Positions 15,602 through 25,708 are shown, numbered from the stretch's first letter. The stretch: 64,000 bases of DNA from Christensenella massiliensis (GCA_900155415.1 LT700187.1:868001-932000); one strand, 5' to 3'. Made by a program: numbers and translations. The notes: generated from the sequence alone by a model not told the origin.

Positions 15602-16611
15602 AGACCCCTCCACGCTTCCTTCATGCGTTGTTTCAATCCCTTAGTGGAAAGCAGGATCGCAAGGATAATAATGATGCCTTTGACGATTTGTTGGATATAG
15701 GTCGGCACACCCGTCAGGTTCAGCAGATTTGCGACCGCTGTCATCAGCAGTACTCCCACTACAGTTCCGATCACACTTCCTTTGCCGCCTGAAAGACTGG
15801 TGCCTCCGATCACAATAGCGGCAATGCTGTCAAGCGCGGCGGTACTTCCCGCTACCGGATGTCCGACATACAGCCGGCACGCTGTCACGATACCGGCCAA
15901 GGCCGCGCATATGCCGCATATAATATAGGCGATCATAATAATTCGTGTCGTACGTACCCCCGCAAGCCGCGCTCCCTCAAAGCTGCTGCCTACGCTGTAA
16001 ACATATCTTCCGAAGGGAACATATCTTAACACCAGCGCCGAAAGCACAGCCAGCACGGCAAAAAGTACAAATGGTCCGGGAACAGGACCTACGTTTCCGT
16101 TCCCGAAGAAATCGATCACCGGACTTTCCACAGTAGTAAATTCCACAGGGATCCCATCGCACAAAAGCAGCGCGAGCCCTCCGGTCACCGAAGATGTGGC
16201 GAGCGTCATAATAAAAGGCTGTATCCCCCAAAATATGGATCCGAAACCATTGATGATCCCTACGGCTGCTCCAAGGAGCACTGCGCACAGTACTGCAGCC
16301 CATAATCCATAGCCGGATTTTGTAAGAACAGAAAAAACGATTCCCGCTACCGCAAGTACGCCGCCGACAGACAGGTCGATCCCTCCGGTGATGATAACAA
16401 ACGTCATGCCGATCGCAATGATCCCTGTTGTGGATGCCTGCCGGGCAACATTTGTAATATTCTGTATCCTGAAAAACTGTGGTGCGAAAAAAACGATCAG
16501 CAGCAGCACGGCAGCAAGAAGCGCGATCATTGCGGCATTGTCTTTCAAAAAAGCAGTTTTATTCTTTTGTCCTCCTGTTCCCCTTGTACTTAATATGTCA
16601 CGCCCGTTCAT
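15598..16611 (-). CDS. ABC transporter permease (RbsC/BPD_transp_2 family)
   Basis: A 337-residue polytopic protein with about eight to ten transmembrane helices. It carries the family signatures GMTFVIITGGIDLSVG and the late GTSLSGGKGSVIGT motif that contacts the ATPase. It is probably the channel for the binding protein encoded next to it, with which it overlaps by 4 nt. The unit lies downstream of a terminator that follows the M24 peptidase gene, so it may be transcribed separately from the rest of the cluster. Confidence 0.92.
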   Translation of the reverse strand: MNGRDILSTRGTGGQKNKTAFLKDNAAMIALLAAVLLLIVFFAPQFFRIQNITNVARQASTTGIIAIGMTFVIITGGIDLSVGGVLAVAGIVFSVLTKSGYGLWAAVLCAVLLGAAVGIINGFGSIFWGIQPFIMTLATSSVTGGLALLLCDGIPVEFTTVESPVIDFFGNGNVGPVPGPFVLFAVLAVLSALVLRYVPFGRYVYSVGSSFEGARLAGVRTTRIIMIAYIICGICAALAGIVTACRLYVGHPVAGSTAALDSIAAIVIGGTSLSGGKGSVIGTVVGVLLMTAVANLLNLTGVPTYIQQIVKGIIIILAILLSTKGLKQRMKEAWRGL

Positions 16612-16706
16612 AGCATGGTTACCTCTTTATTTACGCTCCTTTTTTGTCATTGTAGCAAATAAGGCTTTTCAAAAAAACTAACATTCTTGCGGATTTGTCT
16701 TTTCTA

Positions 16707-16743
16707 AAAAAAACAGCCGCCTCTTTTGAGACGGCTGTTTTTA
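16707..16743 (-). terminator. Terminator after the M24 peptidase gene
   Basis: On the minus strand AACAGCCGTCTC pairs with GAGGCGGCTGTT, followed by a T-run. It splits the ABC cluster into two transcription units. Confidence 0.85.
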
Positions 16744-16755
16744 GCAAGGAACTGT

Positions 16756-17988
16756 TTACGGTTTATAGCTGAACCGCGGGAAATTCGTCAGAGGTTCCAT
16801 ACCGTCTTTATGTACGACGATCGGGTCTTCCGTGCGTACGCCCGTCAGGTTTTCGTCAATCGCAGACAATTCATATGCGAACGTCTGTCCTTCTACAAGC
16901 ACATCGTCCGAATCCGGTCCGATGATCGGCATCGCTTCTTCAGGATCCATGCCTGTTCCATGCGGTCCCAGACGTCCTTCGCTCGGTGATACGATAAATT
17001 GTGTAATTCCTTCTTTATCTGCCGCTGCACGAATAACTGCATCTGCTTCGCGCCCCGTCATTCCTGCGCAAATCTGTTCAAGTCCCGTTTCAAATACGCG
17101 GTTCAGTTTCTCGAGCAGCTCTATCTTTTCTTTCGCTGCATCGCCGAATACATAGGTTCTGGCAGAATCGGAGCAATAGTCGTTGATCCTGCACCCATGA
17201 TCCATCATAACGAGATCGCCGCGCATGATCGGCTTATCTGTTGGCCGTTTGAAAAGGGACAGCAGGTTATCGCCTGTCTGCACCATAATATCAAATGCGA
17301 TGCTATGAGCGCCTGACGCAAACATCGCGGCATAAACCAAGCTTTGCGCTTCTTTTTCCGTAATACCGTCTTCCATGACATCATAGAGCATCTGTGCGCC
17401 GATATCCGCCACACGGCCCGCCCGGCGCATCGTGCGCAGTTCCTTTTCCGTCTTGATAGATTTGTAATATTCGATCATCTGGCTCTGCTTGATTTCCGCG
17501 TCCGGAATGCCTTTTCTGATCTCGTCCCATATTTCAAGGTCGCAATAGGTGTAACCGCACAGCGCAACCTTCTTGAGCGGCTTCTTCGTATTGTAATCCG
17601 CGAGGAATTTGCTCAGCTCGCCGCGGATCTCCCGGATGTCGTCGCCCATATATTTCATGGCGGATTCCTCATGCGCCGAACGGATCTGGCTGTCAGGCAG
17701 GAAGAATACCGGGTCCGCTCCCGGGGCGAGGAATACGATCTCCGGCTGCGGATATACGCCGTCTATGGTACGGTAGTTGACCAGCCAGCGAATATTGCTC
17801 ATGCGGTAGCAGTCGCCGAACACGAGCATTGCATCCCATCCTTCCTCCTCGATCTTTCCCTTTACCATTTCGACGCGCGCTTTATATTCTGCGCCCGTGA
17901 TCGTTTCCGCAAATCCGTCCCAAATGCTCTCATTGATCAGCTGCTCGAATTTCCCCGGCAGCATATCTCTTGTCTTTTTTGAAATCAT
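16756..17988 (-). CDS. M24 family metallopeptidase (Xaa-Pro aminopeptidase/creatinase-like)
   Basis: A 410-residue protein with a creatinase-type N-terminal domain and a pita-bread M24 domain. All five metal-ligand positions appear present: Asp in MMDHGCRINDYCSDSART (two Asp), His in LGPHGTGMD, Glu in FAYELSAID and Glu in VRTEDPIVV. The fold hydrolyses Xaa-Pro dipeptides or, in creatinase, creatine; the substrate cannot be read here. AAAGGAG eight nt upstream supports the ATG at 17988. It is embedded in a sugar-type ABC cluster between two binding-protein genes, which suggests it acts on an imported compound. Confidence 0.85.
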   Translation of the reverse strand: MISKKTRDMLPGKFEQLINESIWDGFAETITGAEYKARVEMVKGKIEEEGWDAMLVFGDCYRMSNIRWLVNYRTIDGVYPQPEIVFLAPGADPVFFLPDSQIRSAHEESAMKYMGDDIREIRGELSKFLADYNTKKPLKKVALCGYTYCDLEIWDEIRKGIPDAEIKQSQMIEYYKSIKTEKELRTMRRAGRVADIGAQMLYDVMEDGITEKEAQSLVYAAMFASGAHSIAFDIMVQTGDNLLSLFKRPTDKPIMRGDLVMMDHGCRINDYCSDSARTYVFGDAAKEKIELLEKLNRVFETGLEQICAGMTGREADAVIRAAADKEGITQFIVSPSEGRLGPHGTGMDPEEAMPIIGPDSDDVLVEGQTFAYELSAIDENLTGVRTEDPIVVHKDGMEPLTNFPRFSYKP

Positions 17989-18058
17989 GTTGTATCTCCT
18001 TTGACTTTTTATTGTTTTTGCCGTTTCCGGCAAATCGTCTTCTTTCAGGCCCGGAGCA

Positions 18059-18087
18059 GCGTCCGGCGCTTCCGTTCTGCCGGACGC
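18059..18087 (-). other. Intercistronic hairpin after the binding-protein gene
   Basis: GCGTCCGGC (18059-18067) pairs with GCCGGACGC (18079-18087). No T-run follows on the minus strand, so it is more likely an mRNA-stabilising or attenuating stem after the abundant binding-protein message. Confidence 0.6.
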
Positions 18088-18112
18088 GCTCCCCGCCTAT
18101 CCCTGTGAGCCT

Positions 18113-19273
18113 TTAGTTATATGCTTCTTGCGCTGAAAGCGCCCAATCTACATACGCTTCGGGAACCGCAACATTTTCGCTGTCCACGAGGATCGTCGGA
18201 ACATTGATGACCTTATCGATGCTGTAACCCAGCAGCTCATGCATAAAGATCGCTTTGATCGCCTCGCGGCCCTGATCTACACTGCCTACATCCACCGTTG
18301 CGGTAAGCCCGCCGTTCCTGATCTGTTCAAATCCTGATTTCAGGCCGTCCGCACCTACGACGATAATGCCTTCGTTGCCGTCCCACAGCTTGAGGCCCAT
18401 CGCCTCTACCGCCTGTACCGCGCCCTGTGCCATCTCTTCATTTTCCCCATAGATAAAATCTACATCCGGATTTGCCTGAAGCAGATTCTCGGCCGCAGCC
18501 ATTCCTTCGTCGCGTACATATTCTCCTCTCTGCTCTCCTACGATCTCCAGACCCGGATATTCCGCCACCGCTTCCATGAAGCCTTCACGGCGCGAGGTCG
18601 TCCAGTGCCCGTCGTTTCCGGAAATAAAGAGTACCTTTCCTTCTCCGTTCAGTTTCTCCGCCGCATACTGTCCTACCAGATAACCGGACTGCCGTGCGTT
18701 GTCATAGCTGATAACAGACGTTGCCTTGATGGTATCCGTATCCCACAGCTCCGCCGGCATATTGAACAGGTACACCGCCGTTCCCGCCGCCGTTGCTTTT
18801 TCATAAACGGCGTTCATCGAATCAAAATCGCCCGCCGTACATACAAGGACCGCATCAAATTCCTTTGTCGCCCAGTTTTCTATCGTAGCGACCTGAGATT
18901 CCACGGCGTCATGCTCGCTCGGCGCTACAAATTCAAACTCAAAGTTTACACCGAAACGGTCATGAAGCTCATTCATCATCGTATATGCGCCGTGCATGAT
19001 AATGTCATAAAACTCGGATGCCGCCGGAGGGGTAAAGCCGATTTTAAATGTCTTTCCCTCTACCTGCTCACGCACTGCCGCCTCCCATGCCGGGTCGCCC
19101 CACTGCCATGTTCCCGCTGCCGAAGATACGGCTGCCGTCCCGTCGCCGCCATCAGATGTGCCGCCGCCATCAGACACGGGCTGATCTACGTTTCCGCATC
19201 CGGCGAGGACTGCCGTCACGGCGAGAAGCACCGCGAGGGTGAGCCCCAATACCTTGAAATACCTTTTTTTCAT
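18113..19273 (-). CDS. ABC transporter substrate-binding lipoprotein
   Basis: A 386-residue type-1 binding protein with signal peptide and lipobox LAGC (about residue 26), then a Ser/Gly/Asp-rich linker and the two-lobe core (EFDAVLVCTAGDFDSMN, DVDFIYGENEEMAQGAVQA). CAGGAGG upstream of the ATG at 19273 supports this start. It lies 48 bp after the permease gene 19322-20302 and before the M24 gene, in the order expected for an ATPase-permease-permease-binding protein operon. Its ligand is unknown. Confidence 0.88.
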   Translation of the reverse strand: MKKRYFKVLGLTLAVLLAVTAVLAGCGNVDQPVSDGGGTSDGGDGTAAVSSAAGTWQWGDPAWEAAVREQVEGKTFKIGFTPPAASEFYDIIMHGAYTMMNELHDRFGVNFEFEFVAPSEHDAVESQVATIENWATKEFDAVLVCTAGDFDSMNAVYEKATAAGTAVYLFNMPAELWDTDTIKATSVISYDNARQSGYLVGQYAAEKLNGEGKVLFISGNDGHWTTSRREGFMEAVAEYPGLEIVGEQRGEYVRDEGMAAAENLLQANPDVDFIYGENEEMAQGAVQAVEAMGLKLWDGNEGIIVVGADGLKSGFEQIRNGGLTATVDVGSVDQGREAIKAIFMHELLGYSIDKVINVPTILVDSENVAVPEAYVDWALSAQEAYN

Positions 19274-19321
19274 TGTTTCTTCCTCCTGTTGTTTTCTAAA
19301 TGCATAATGGATATGCAAACC

Positions 19322-20302
19322 CTACTCTTTCTTCCCTCTGTGACTTAGGAATTCCACTCCGACCACGATCAAAATAATGATACCTTTTACGATCGTTTCC
19401 CAATCCGGGTCAATATTAAGAAGGTTTAATGCGTTACTGATCAGATAGATGATAAACGCTCCCAAAACCGTTCCGACAAGACTGCCTTTTCCTCCCGAAA
19501 GGCTCGTGCCTCCTATGATCGCCGCGGCGATCGCATCAAGCTCATAGCCTTTTCCCATTTCCGGATGAACCGTTTCCAGCCGGGATGCAAGCGTTATGCC
19601 CGCTATCGCCGCCATAAGGCCGGATAAGGCATATACTTTGATCAAAAGCTTATCCGTATGGATCCCGGAAACCTTCGCCGCTTCCTCATTGCTTCCGTAG
19701 GCGGTCACATGCCGTCCAAACGGTGTGCACCGATATACGAACTGCAAAATAATGAAAGCCACGATTGCAATGATAATGGGAAACTGGAGGCCCAAGATAT
19801 CCCCCTGCCCAATGAACCGGAATCCGCCCACCATATAATTCCGGAATGGGATGGAGTTTGTCCACACATACATCACGCCCCGGCCGATACTCATCGTGGC
19901 AAGTGTCGCGATGAACGGCGTGATGTGCAATTTTGTGATCATCAGGCCGTTTCCTGCGCCTACCAGTACCCCGATCAGAAGACCGGCGGCGATGGCGGGA
20001 ACTATATTAACGTTCATCGAAAGAAGCCAGCCCGTCATGCCGCCCGAAAGCGCGAGCATAACGCCTACGGAAAGGTCGATACCTCCGGTGGTGAGAACGA
20101 AGGTCATTCCGAAGCCGAGCAGCATGATGAACACGGACTGCCGAAATACATTCGTAAGGTTTGATACGGTGAGAAAGCTTTCAGACAGGCATGTCATGAC
20201 CACCATCATAGCGGCGACAAAGATCAGAAGCCCGATAAGCTGACGGTCTATTTTCTTTTTTATCTTACCTGTCCCGAGTTCCGTTGCGGCATTGAGTTTC
20301 AT
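19322..20302 (-). CDS. ABC transporter permease (RbsC family)
   Basis: A 326-residue polytopic protein with the GMTFVLTTGGIDLSVG and GGTSLSGGKGSLVGT signatures of the ribose-type permease family. A GGGGGA site precedes the ATG at 20302. It is the second permease of a likely heterodimer with the adjacent 20316-21284 product, 13 bp upstream. Confidence 0.92.
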   Translation of the reverse strand: MKLNAATELGTGKIKKKIDRQLIGLLIFVAAMMVVMTCLSESFLTVSNLTNVFRQSVFIMLLGFGMTFVLTTGGIDLSVGVMLALSGGMTGWLLSMNVNIVPAIAAGLLIGVLVGAGNGLMITKLHITPFIATLATMSIGRGVMYVWTNSIPFRNYMVGGFRFIGQGDILGLQFPIIIAIVAFIILQFVYRCTPFGRHVTAYGSNEEAAKVSGIHTDKLLIKVYALSGLMAAIAGITLASRLETVHPEMGKGYELDAIAAAIIGGTSLSGGKGSLVGTVLGAFIIYLISNALNLLNIDPDWETIVKGIIILIVVGVEFLSHRGKKE

Positions 20303-20315
20303 GTTTATTCCCCCT

Positions 20316-21284
20316 TCAAACCCGTTCTTTTTTGAGCGATGTGAACCGTTCAAGCGCTACGGCGATAATGATGATCGCGCCTACGATGATCTGACGGTAA
20401 AACTGGTTGACCGACAGGAGGTCAAGGCCGTTGGAGATCATCCCCAGTATGACCGCACCGATGATCGCGCCAATGATGCTGCCTTTTCCGCCTGCCATGC
20501 TGGTGCCTCCGATCACGGCGGCAGCGATCGCGTCCATCTCATATCCGCTTCCCATTTCCGATTGGACCGCAGTAAGCCGTGCCGCGAGCAGAATTCCGGA
20601 AAGTGCCGCGAGCAGGCCGGACAGCATATATACGCCGATCGTAATTTTGTCGCACGATACGCCTGACAGGAACGATGCTTCCCGGTTCGACCCAATGGCT
20701 GTCACATTGCGTCCGAAGCTCGTAAATTTGAATAAAAACAGTAATATCACAAATACTATGACCGTAATAACGACCGGAATAGGCAGGCCAAGAAAATAAC
20801 CTTGCGCGAGATATGTAAATTCCTCCGCAGCAAATCCGCTGACAGCGCCGTTTGTCGTAGACAGAAGCAGTATGCCCCGCACGACGCTTTGCATTGCGAA
20901 CGTTACTAAAAAGGGCGCTATTTTTAGTTTCGTGATCAGCAGGCCGTTCGCGAGTCCAAACGCAGCGCCGGTCCCAAGCCCGGCCAGTATCCCCAGAAAA
21001 ATATTGCCTCCCGACGCGATGATCATTCCCGTGACTGCTCCTGAATATCCGAGGATCGAGCCAACGGAAAGGTCTATTCCTCCTATCGTGAGGACAAACA
21101 TCATCCCAAAGCCTACCAGCATAACGAATACCGACTGCAGCAGCAGGTTTTGGATATTCTCGATCTTAAGGAAGAACGGAGAGGCAATGGACAGAAAGAT
21201 GAATAACGCGATCATAACGATCAGGATGCCAAGTTCGTCAAACTTTTTCACCGTATTTTTTTCTATGATATGTTTCTTTATCAT
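20316..21284 (-). CDS. ABC transporter permease (RbsC family)
   Basis: A 322-residue polytopic protein with GMMFVLTIGGIDLSVG and GGTSMAGGKGSIIGA motifs. Its ATG overlaps the stop of the ATPase gene by 4 nt, so the two are coupled. A GGGAGG lies about 9 nt upstream of the start. It is paired with the following permease, as in heterodimeric sugar importers. Confidence 0.92.
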   Translation of the reverse strand: MIKKHIIEKNTVKKFDELGILIVMIALFIFLSIASPFFLKIENIQNLLLQSVFVMLVGFGMMFVLTIGGIDLSVGSILGYSGAVTGMIIASGGNIFLGILAGLGTGAAFGLANGLLITKLKIAPFLVTFAMQSVVRGILLLSTTNGAVSGFAAEEFTYLAQGYFLGLPIPVVITVIVFVILLFLFKFTSFGRNVTAIGSNREASFLSGVSCDKITIGVYMLSGLLAALSGILLAARLTAVQSEMGSGYEMDAIAAAVIGGTSMAGGKGSIIGAIIGAVILGMISNGLDLLSVNQFYRQIIVGAIIIIAVALERFTSLKKERV

Positions 21285-22795
21285 GATTCATGTCCTCCCG
21301 ATGCATACAGTGTAATATTTTCTTCCGTAGCTTCCGCACGGGCGAACTCGTGCACGATTTTTCCCTGGTGCATCACATAGATACGGTCCGCAAGGCCCAT
21401 GAGTTCCGGCAGCTCGGAAGACACGAGCAATATTCCGCCTCCCTCTTTTACAAAATCCGCGATCAAATTATATATTTCATGTTTAGCGCCTATATCGATG
21501 CCTTGCGTCGGTTCATCGAAGATGAGCACCTGCGGCTTGGTGAAGAGCCATTTTGCAAGGATGACCTTCTGCTGGTTCCCGCCGGATAACGATTTTACTT
21601 TTTGATAGATCGTCGGAGTTTTCACCCCAAGGCGCTGAACATAGTCTTCCGCCGTTTTGATCTCTTTATTTTTTTCAAGAATAAAGTTTCCCGCCAATAC
21701 TTCGCGAAGATTGGCCATAGTGATATTATCCTTTACATCCATTTCGATATGGGCGCCCTGCAGCTTCCTGTTCTCAGGCAGCATACCGATCCCATTGAGG
21801 ATCGCTTCTTTCGGCGAGGCAATACGGCATTCCTTTCCATCCACCAAAACCGTGCCCGAAGCGCGGTCGGCTCCTACGATCGCGCGCACCGTTTCCGTGC
21901 GTCCCGCGCCTGCAAGTCCGGCCAGCCCTACGATCTCCCCCCTGTTAACATGCAGACAAACGTCTTCGATCACGCCTTTACGCGTAAGATGCTCTACCCG
22001 GAGTATTTCGTCTCCAACAGGAACTGTTTCCTTTACGATGTAATTCGTAATCGTCCGGCCGACCATCCTTGCCACAAGGTCGTCCACATCCGTATCCTGC
22101 GGTTCGACTTCGGATACCTTTTTTCCGTCGCGCATGACCACAATACGGTCCACAAGCCCAAACAGCTCCCTCAGATGGTGCGTAATATAGATAACGGCAA
22201 TGCCCTGCGCTTTCAGCATATGCACAAAGTCGAACAGGACCTGCCGTTCATGCTCTGCAAGAGCTGCCGTCGGTTCGTCCATAATGACGAGAGAGCATTG
22301 GATCGAAAGGGCTTTCACGATTTCTATTACGCGGTTCTTCAGCGCTCCCAGCTGACTGACTGGTATTTGTACATCCTCTACAGTCGGAAAGAATTTTCCA
22401 TATAGCTTTTGCGTCTCTTCCAGCATCTTCTTTTCATTCAGCCGCTTGATCCCTTTTCCTTTTGTTTCTTCCCGCCCAAGATAGATATTTTGCACCGCAG
22501 TCAGGTGTGGGGCTAAAGACGGCTCCTGAAAGATCGTACTGATCCCCAGTTCCTGCGCGCGTTTTGGGTCCGTAATGCTGACCGGTTCGCCGTTTACCCG
22601 GATCTCCCCTTCGTCAGGATGATAAAGACCCGACAGCATTTTCATCAGCGTCGATTTCCCCGCGCCGTTTTCCCCTACAAGTGCAACAGCCTCTCCCCTT
22701 TTTACGGTGAGTGAAACATCATCGAGTGCGACGACACCGGGAAAACGTTTTGTAATTCCTGTCATTTCAATAAAGGCACGATTTTCGTTTTCCAT
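21281..22795 (-). CDS. Sugar ABC transporter ATP-binding protein (tandem NBDs, RbsA/MglA type)
   Basis: A 504-residue protein with two nucleotide-binding domains. The N-terminal one has Walker A GENGAGKSTL and Walker B LVIMDEPTAAL. The C-terminal one has a degenerate Walker A (GLAGAGRTET) but a good LSGGNQQKV signature and DEPTQGIDIG. This asymmetry is normal in the family. It energises the two adjacent permeases. The upstream 298-bp gap to the second ATPase gene (22796-23093) shows nothing I can name apart from possible promoter sequence. Confidence 0.93.
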   Translation of the reverse strand: MENENRAFIEMTGITKRFPGVVALDDVSLTVKRGEAVALVGENGAGKSTLMKMLSGLYHPDEGEIRVNGEPVSITDPKRAQELGISTIFQEPSLAPHLTAVQNIYLGREETKGKGIKRLNEKKMLEETQKLYGKFFPTVEDVQIPVSQLGALKNRVIEIVKALSIQCSLVIMDEPTAALAEHERQVLFDFVHMLKAQGIAVIYITHHLRELFGLVDRIVVMRDGKKVSEVEPQDTDVDDLVARMVGRTITNYIVKETVPVGDEILRVEHLTRKGVIEDVCLHVNRGEIVGLAGLAGAGRTETVRAIVGADRASGTVLVDGKECRIASPKEAILNGIGMLPENRKLQGAHIEMDVKDNITMANLREVLAGNFILEKNKEIKTAEDYVQRLGVKTPTIYQKVKSLSGGNQQKVILAKWLFTKPQVLIFDEPTQGIDIGAKHEIYNLIADFVKEGGGILLVSSELPELMGLADRIYVMHQGKIVHEFARAEATEENITLYASGGHES

Positions 22796-23093
22796 GTCTT
22801 TTCCTCCCTTTTTATCCTCCGCTCCATCTGTCGATTTCCGGTTTCGGTAGATGTTTCTATCTTATCCGTCCTCTTTTCCTGAAACAAGAAACAGACTTGC
22901 TTGCCTTTCTTCTGATTCTTGCGGTGAAAATATTCCCGTCTTATATAAAAAAACAGCGGTCCGAAAAGCATTTCCGCTGCTTTTGCAAAGTCTTTTTCCC
23001 GCTGCTTTTTATTCGTATTCTTGCGCATGGCCGCAAAAATATGTATTTTTCAGAAACAAAGCTGTTCCCTTTCCGCCGGACGGCGCAAAGGCA

Positions 23094-24557
23094 TTATGCC
23101 AGCATATCCGCCAGACAGGAAAACTCTTTTTCCTGCAATTCCGCCGTGATCCGTCCGTTTTTTAAAACAAGGACGCGGTCGCACAGGCCTGCCAGCTCAT
23201 CCATATCCGCCGAAACGAGAATGATCCCTTTTCCGGCTGCGGCAAGCTCGTTCATCACGATATAGATCTCGCTGCGCGAGACAATGTCGATCCCCTTTGT
23301 CGGCTCGTCGAGCAGCAGGATGCTTGCGTTCGAAATAAGAGAACGTCCCACCATCACCTTTTGCTGGTTCCCGCCGCTCAGAAAACGGATCTCCTGATGC
23401 AGGCTGTCCATTTTAAGATTGAGCTCAATAGACTGGTCCACAACCTCTTCCATCTCCTGCCGAAGATCAAGGAATATTCCCCTGCGGATATCCTCAAGTG
23501 CGGAGATCGTAAGATTGGCGGCTACTCCCATATCGAGGAACAGGCCCGCGTCCATACGGTTCTCATTCACATACCCAAATCCATGATTTACCGCGTCCGT
23601 CGCATTTTTCAGCTCGAGTTCTTCGCCGCGCAGCTTAAGGCACCCTGAATCCTTTTCAAATTCACCAAATATCGTTTTGATGAGCGCTGTCCGTCCCGAG
23701 CCTGTCAGCCCTGTGATGCCAAGGATCTCTCCGGCGTATAGACGAAAACTGATATCATGCAGCACTGGTTCAAGGCTGAGATGGCTGATCTCCAGCAATA
23801 TCTTGTCCTCCCGCGCCGTCTTGGGCGGATACAGGCGAAGGGATTCATTTCCGGAAATAAGATAACTGAGCCTGTTTTCAGAAAGGCTTTCCGTACTGCA
23901 TACCGCCACATTTTTTCCGTCGCGCAGCACTGTCACCCGGTCGCACAGCGAAAGCACCTCGCCTATATTATGTGTGATATAGATGATAGACCTCCCCTGC
24001 GCGCGCATTTCTTTCATAAAGCGTACGAATATTTCCTTTTCCGCCGCCGCAAGATTGATCATGGGCTCGTCTAAAATAAAAATCCGGGCATTGGAAAGAT
24101 AGGCCCGGGCAGTAGAAACCATATAGCGCTCACTGATGCTAAGCTCCTTGATTTTCTTAGCTGCCTCAAGCTTATAGCCCATCCTTTCAAATTGAGCGCG
24201 CGCATCTTCCTCCATTTTTTTATGGTCGATCAGTCCGTGCTTTTTTTGCATGCCGTTTAAAAAAATATTCTCTGCAACTGTAAGATCGGGAAGCAGGTTC
24301 GTGGCTTGATATACCGTAAAGATCCCTGCCGCAAGAGCCTCCCGCGGGCTTTCAAACGCTATCCGGCGCCCATCGAGGATAATGATTCCGCTATCCGCCG
24401 GAAATACGCCCGAAAGGATGTTGACCAATGTGGATTTCCCTGCGCCGTTAAGACCCACAAGCGCGTGTATTTCGGCATTCTCCAGCTCAAACACTACATT
24501 TTTCAGTACCGGATTTCCGGAAAATGATTTGTTGATATGATTCATGGCGAGCAGCAT
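23094..24557 (-). CDS. Second sugar ABC transporter ATP-binding protein
   Basis: A 487-residue tandem-NBD ATPase of the RbsA/MglA type: GLNGAGKSTLVN Walker A, DEPMINL in place of the usual DEPTAAL after Walker B, degenerate GLTGSGRTAL and LSGGNQQKVMVG in the second half, DEPTKGIDIV. It is the first gene transcribed away from the divergent AraC regulator. Having a second complete ATPase in one cluster is unusual; it may serve the third permease and second binding protein downstream. Confidence 0.9.
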   Translation of the reverse strand: MLLAMNHINKSFSGNPVLKNVVFELENAEIHALVGLNGAGKSTLVNILSGVFPADSGIIILDGRRIAFESPREALAAGIFTVYQATNLLPDLTVAENIFLNGMQKKHGLIDHKKMEEDARAQFERMGYKLEAAKKIKELSISERYMVSTARAYLSNARIFILDEPMINLAAAEKEIFVRFMKEMRAQGRSIIYITHNIGEVLSLCDRVTVLRDGKNVAVCSTESLSENRLSYLISGNESLRLYPPKTAREDKILLEISHLSLEPVLHDISFRLYAGEILGITGLTGSGRTALIKTIFGEFEKDSGCLKLRGEELELKNATDAVNHGFGYVNENRMDAGLFLDMGVAANLTISALEDIRRGIFLDLRQEMEEVVDQSIELNLKMDSLHQEIRFLSGGNQQKVMVGRSLISNASILLLDEPTKGIDIVSRSEIYIVMNELAAAGKGIILVSADMDELAGLCDRVLVLKNGRITAELQEKEFSCLADMLA

Positions 24558-24784
24558 CTTTGATCTCCCCCTTGTATACCGTAATTTTGATCCATTCTCT
24601 CATCTCATTTATATATACCGCAGCATATCCTCCCACGCTCAAGTCTAACGGGGCGCCGGGCTTTCATATATGAATAAACTTGTGGAATCTATGCAAGATT
24701 ATTGCGCAAATACCCCCAATTACTGTTTTTCATTATTTTTGCATGCTAAATTAAGTGTGGTGCAACAAACAAGAGGTGCAAGTA

Positions 24785-25600
24785 ATGAATTTAAACCACC
24801 CAGTTTTGGTAAAACCGCCTCAGGTCCTTTCAAACCAGGTCACCCTGAAAAACAATTTCGATATAGAACGCAGAGATCTCTCTGAAACAGAGATTGTTTT
24901 AGTGCAGCAAGGGAATGTCAATGCATGGTTTGACGGTATTTCCTATTCTCTTGAGAGCGGCGATATTGTTTTGATACCCGGACTTTCGTACCGTCTGTCT
25001 TTCTCAGGCGAAAATTCGTGTACGCTGATCACACTTTATTTGTCCTCTTTTCAATACGCCGGGTGGGAGGAAGGCCGCCTGCCTTATATTTCCAATGAAA
25101 CACTTTTGCCTCGCAGCAATTCCACCGTCACCATGACCGGGATCATTACTCAGGTCCATGGAGAATTATCGGAAAAACGTCCTGACTATAAGACTGCCGC
25201 CGGAAAACTGATCGAATATTTGCTGATCCTTTTACAGCGCAAGCTGATGGATAATGACGCGGACGCGGAGCCTGCCTCTCTCCTTTCCGGAATCAAAGAA
25301 TATATTGAAAATAATTACGAAAAAAATATAACGCTTTCCAGTCTCTCCGATATTTTCTTTGTCAGCCCTTTTCATATTGCTCACCTTTTCAAAGAAAAAT
25401 ACGACATTTCGCCCATCCAATATCTGATCAAAACGCGAATCAAGATCGCCGCTGAATTGCTTCTGCAGACGAGCTATACTGTGGTCGAGGTCTCGAACCT
25501 TGTCGGTTATCCGAACGCAAATTATTTTAATATTATTTTCAAACGCTTTACCGGTATGAGTCCCGGAAAATACCGCAAAAAGATGCAGAAAAAAATATAA
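24785..25600 (+). CDS. AraC family transcriptional regulator
   Basis: A 271-residue protein with an N-terminal cupin-like sensing domain (about 1-140) and a C-terminal double helix-turn-helix (about 175-268). The HTH shows ITLSSLSDIFFVSPFHIAHLFK, IQYLIKTRIKIAAELL and VVEVSNLVGYPNANYFNIIFKR, ending in the AraC hallmark FTGMSPGKYRK. Genes of the ABC cluster run divergently from the other side of the 227-bp spacer (24558-24784), so it is the likely regulator of sugar uptake. AAGAGGTG six nt upstream supports the ATG at 24785. Confidence 0.93.
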   Translation: MNLNHPVLVKPPQVLSNQVTLKNNFDIERRDLSETEIVLVQQGNVNAWFDGISYSLESGDIVLIPGLSYRLSFSGENSCTLITLYLSSFQYAGWEEGRLPYISNETLLPRSNSTVTMTGIITQVHGELSEKRPDYKTAAGKLIEYLLILLQRKLMDNDADAEPASLLSGIKEYIENNYEKNITLSSLSDIFFVSPFHIAHLFKEKYDISPIQYLIKTRIKIAAELLLQTSYTVVEVSNLVGYPNANYFNIIFKRFTGMSPGKYRKKMQKKI

Positions 25601-25708
25601 CGCATTTCCGTGGCTGCGCCGCTCATTATTCTGTATATGCGCCGTTGCTTCTGACCGATAACCGTGAGCCGGGTTTCCAATCTGATATCTTTGGCAAGCG
25701 TCTGCGGC

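Noticed and set aside
22762-23028. Lys/Arg-rich 88-codon frame between the two ATPase genes
   Set aside because: It has biased composition, overlaps the start of the next gene, and shows no domain or clear ribosome site.
14540-24557. Autoinducer-2 (lsr-type) importer
   Set aside because: The permeases and binding proteins are generic RbsB/RbsC-like, and no LsrK, LsrR or LsrF-like gene is present.
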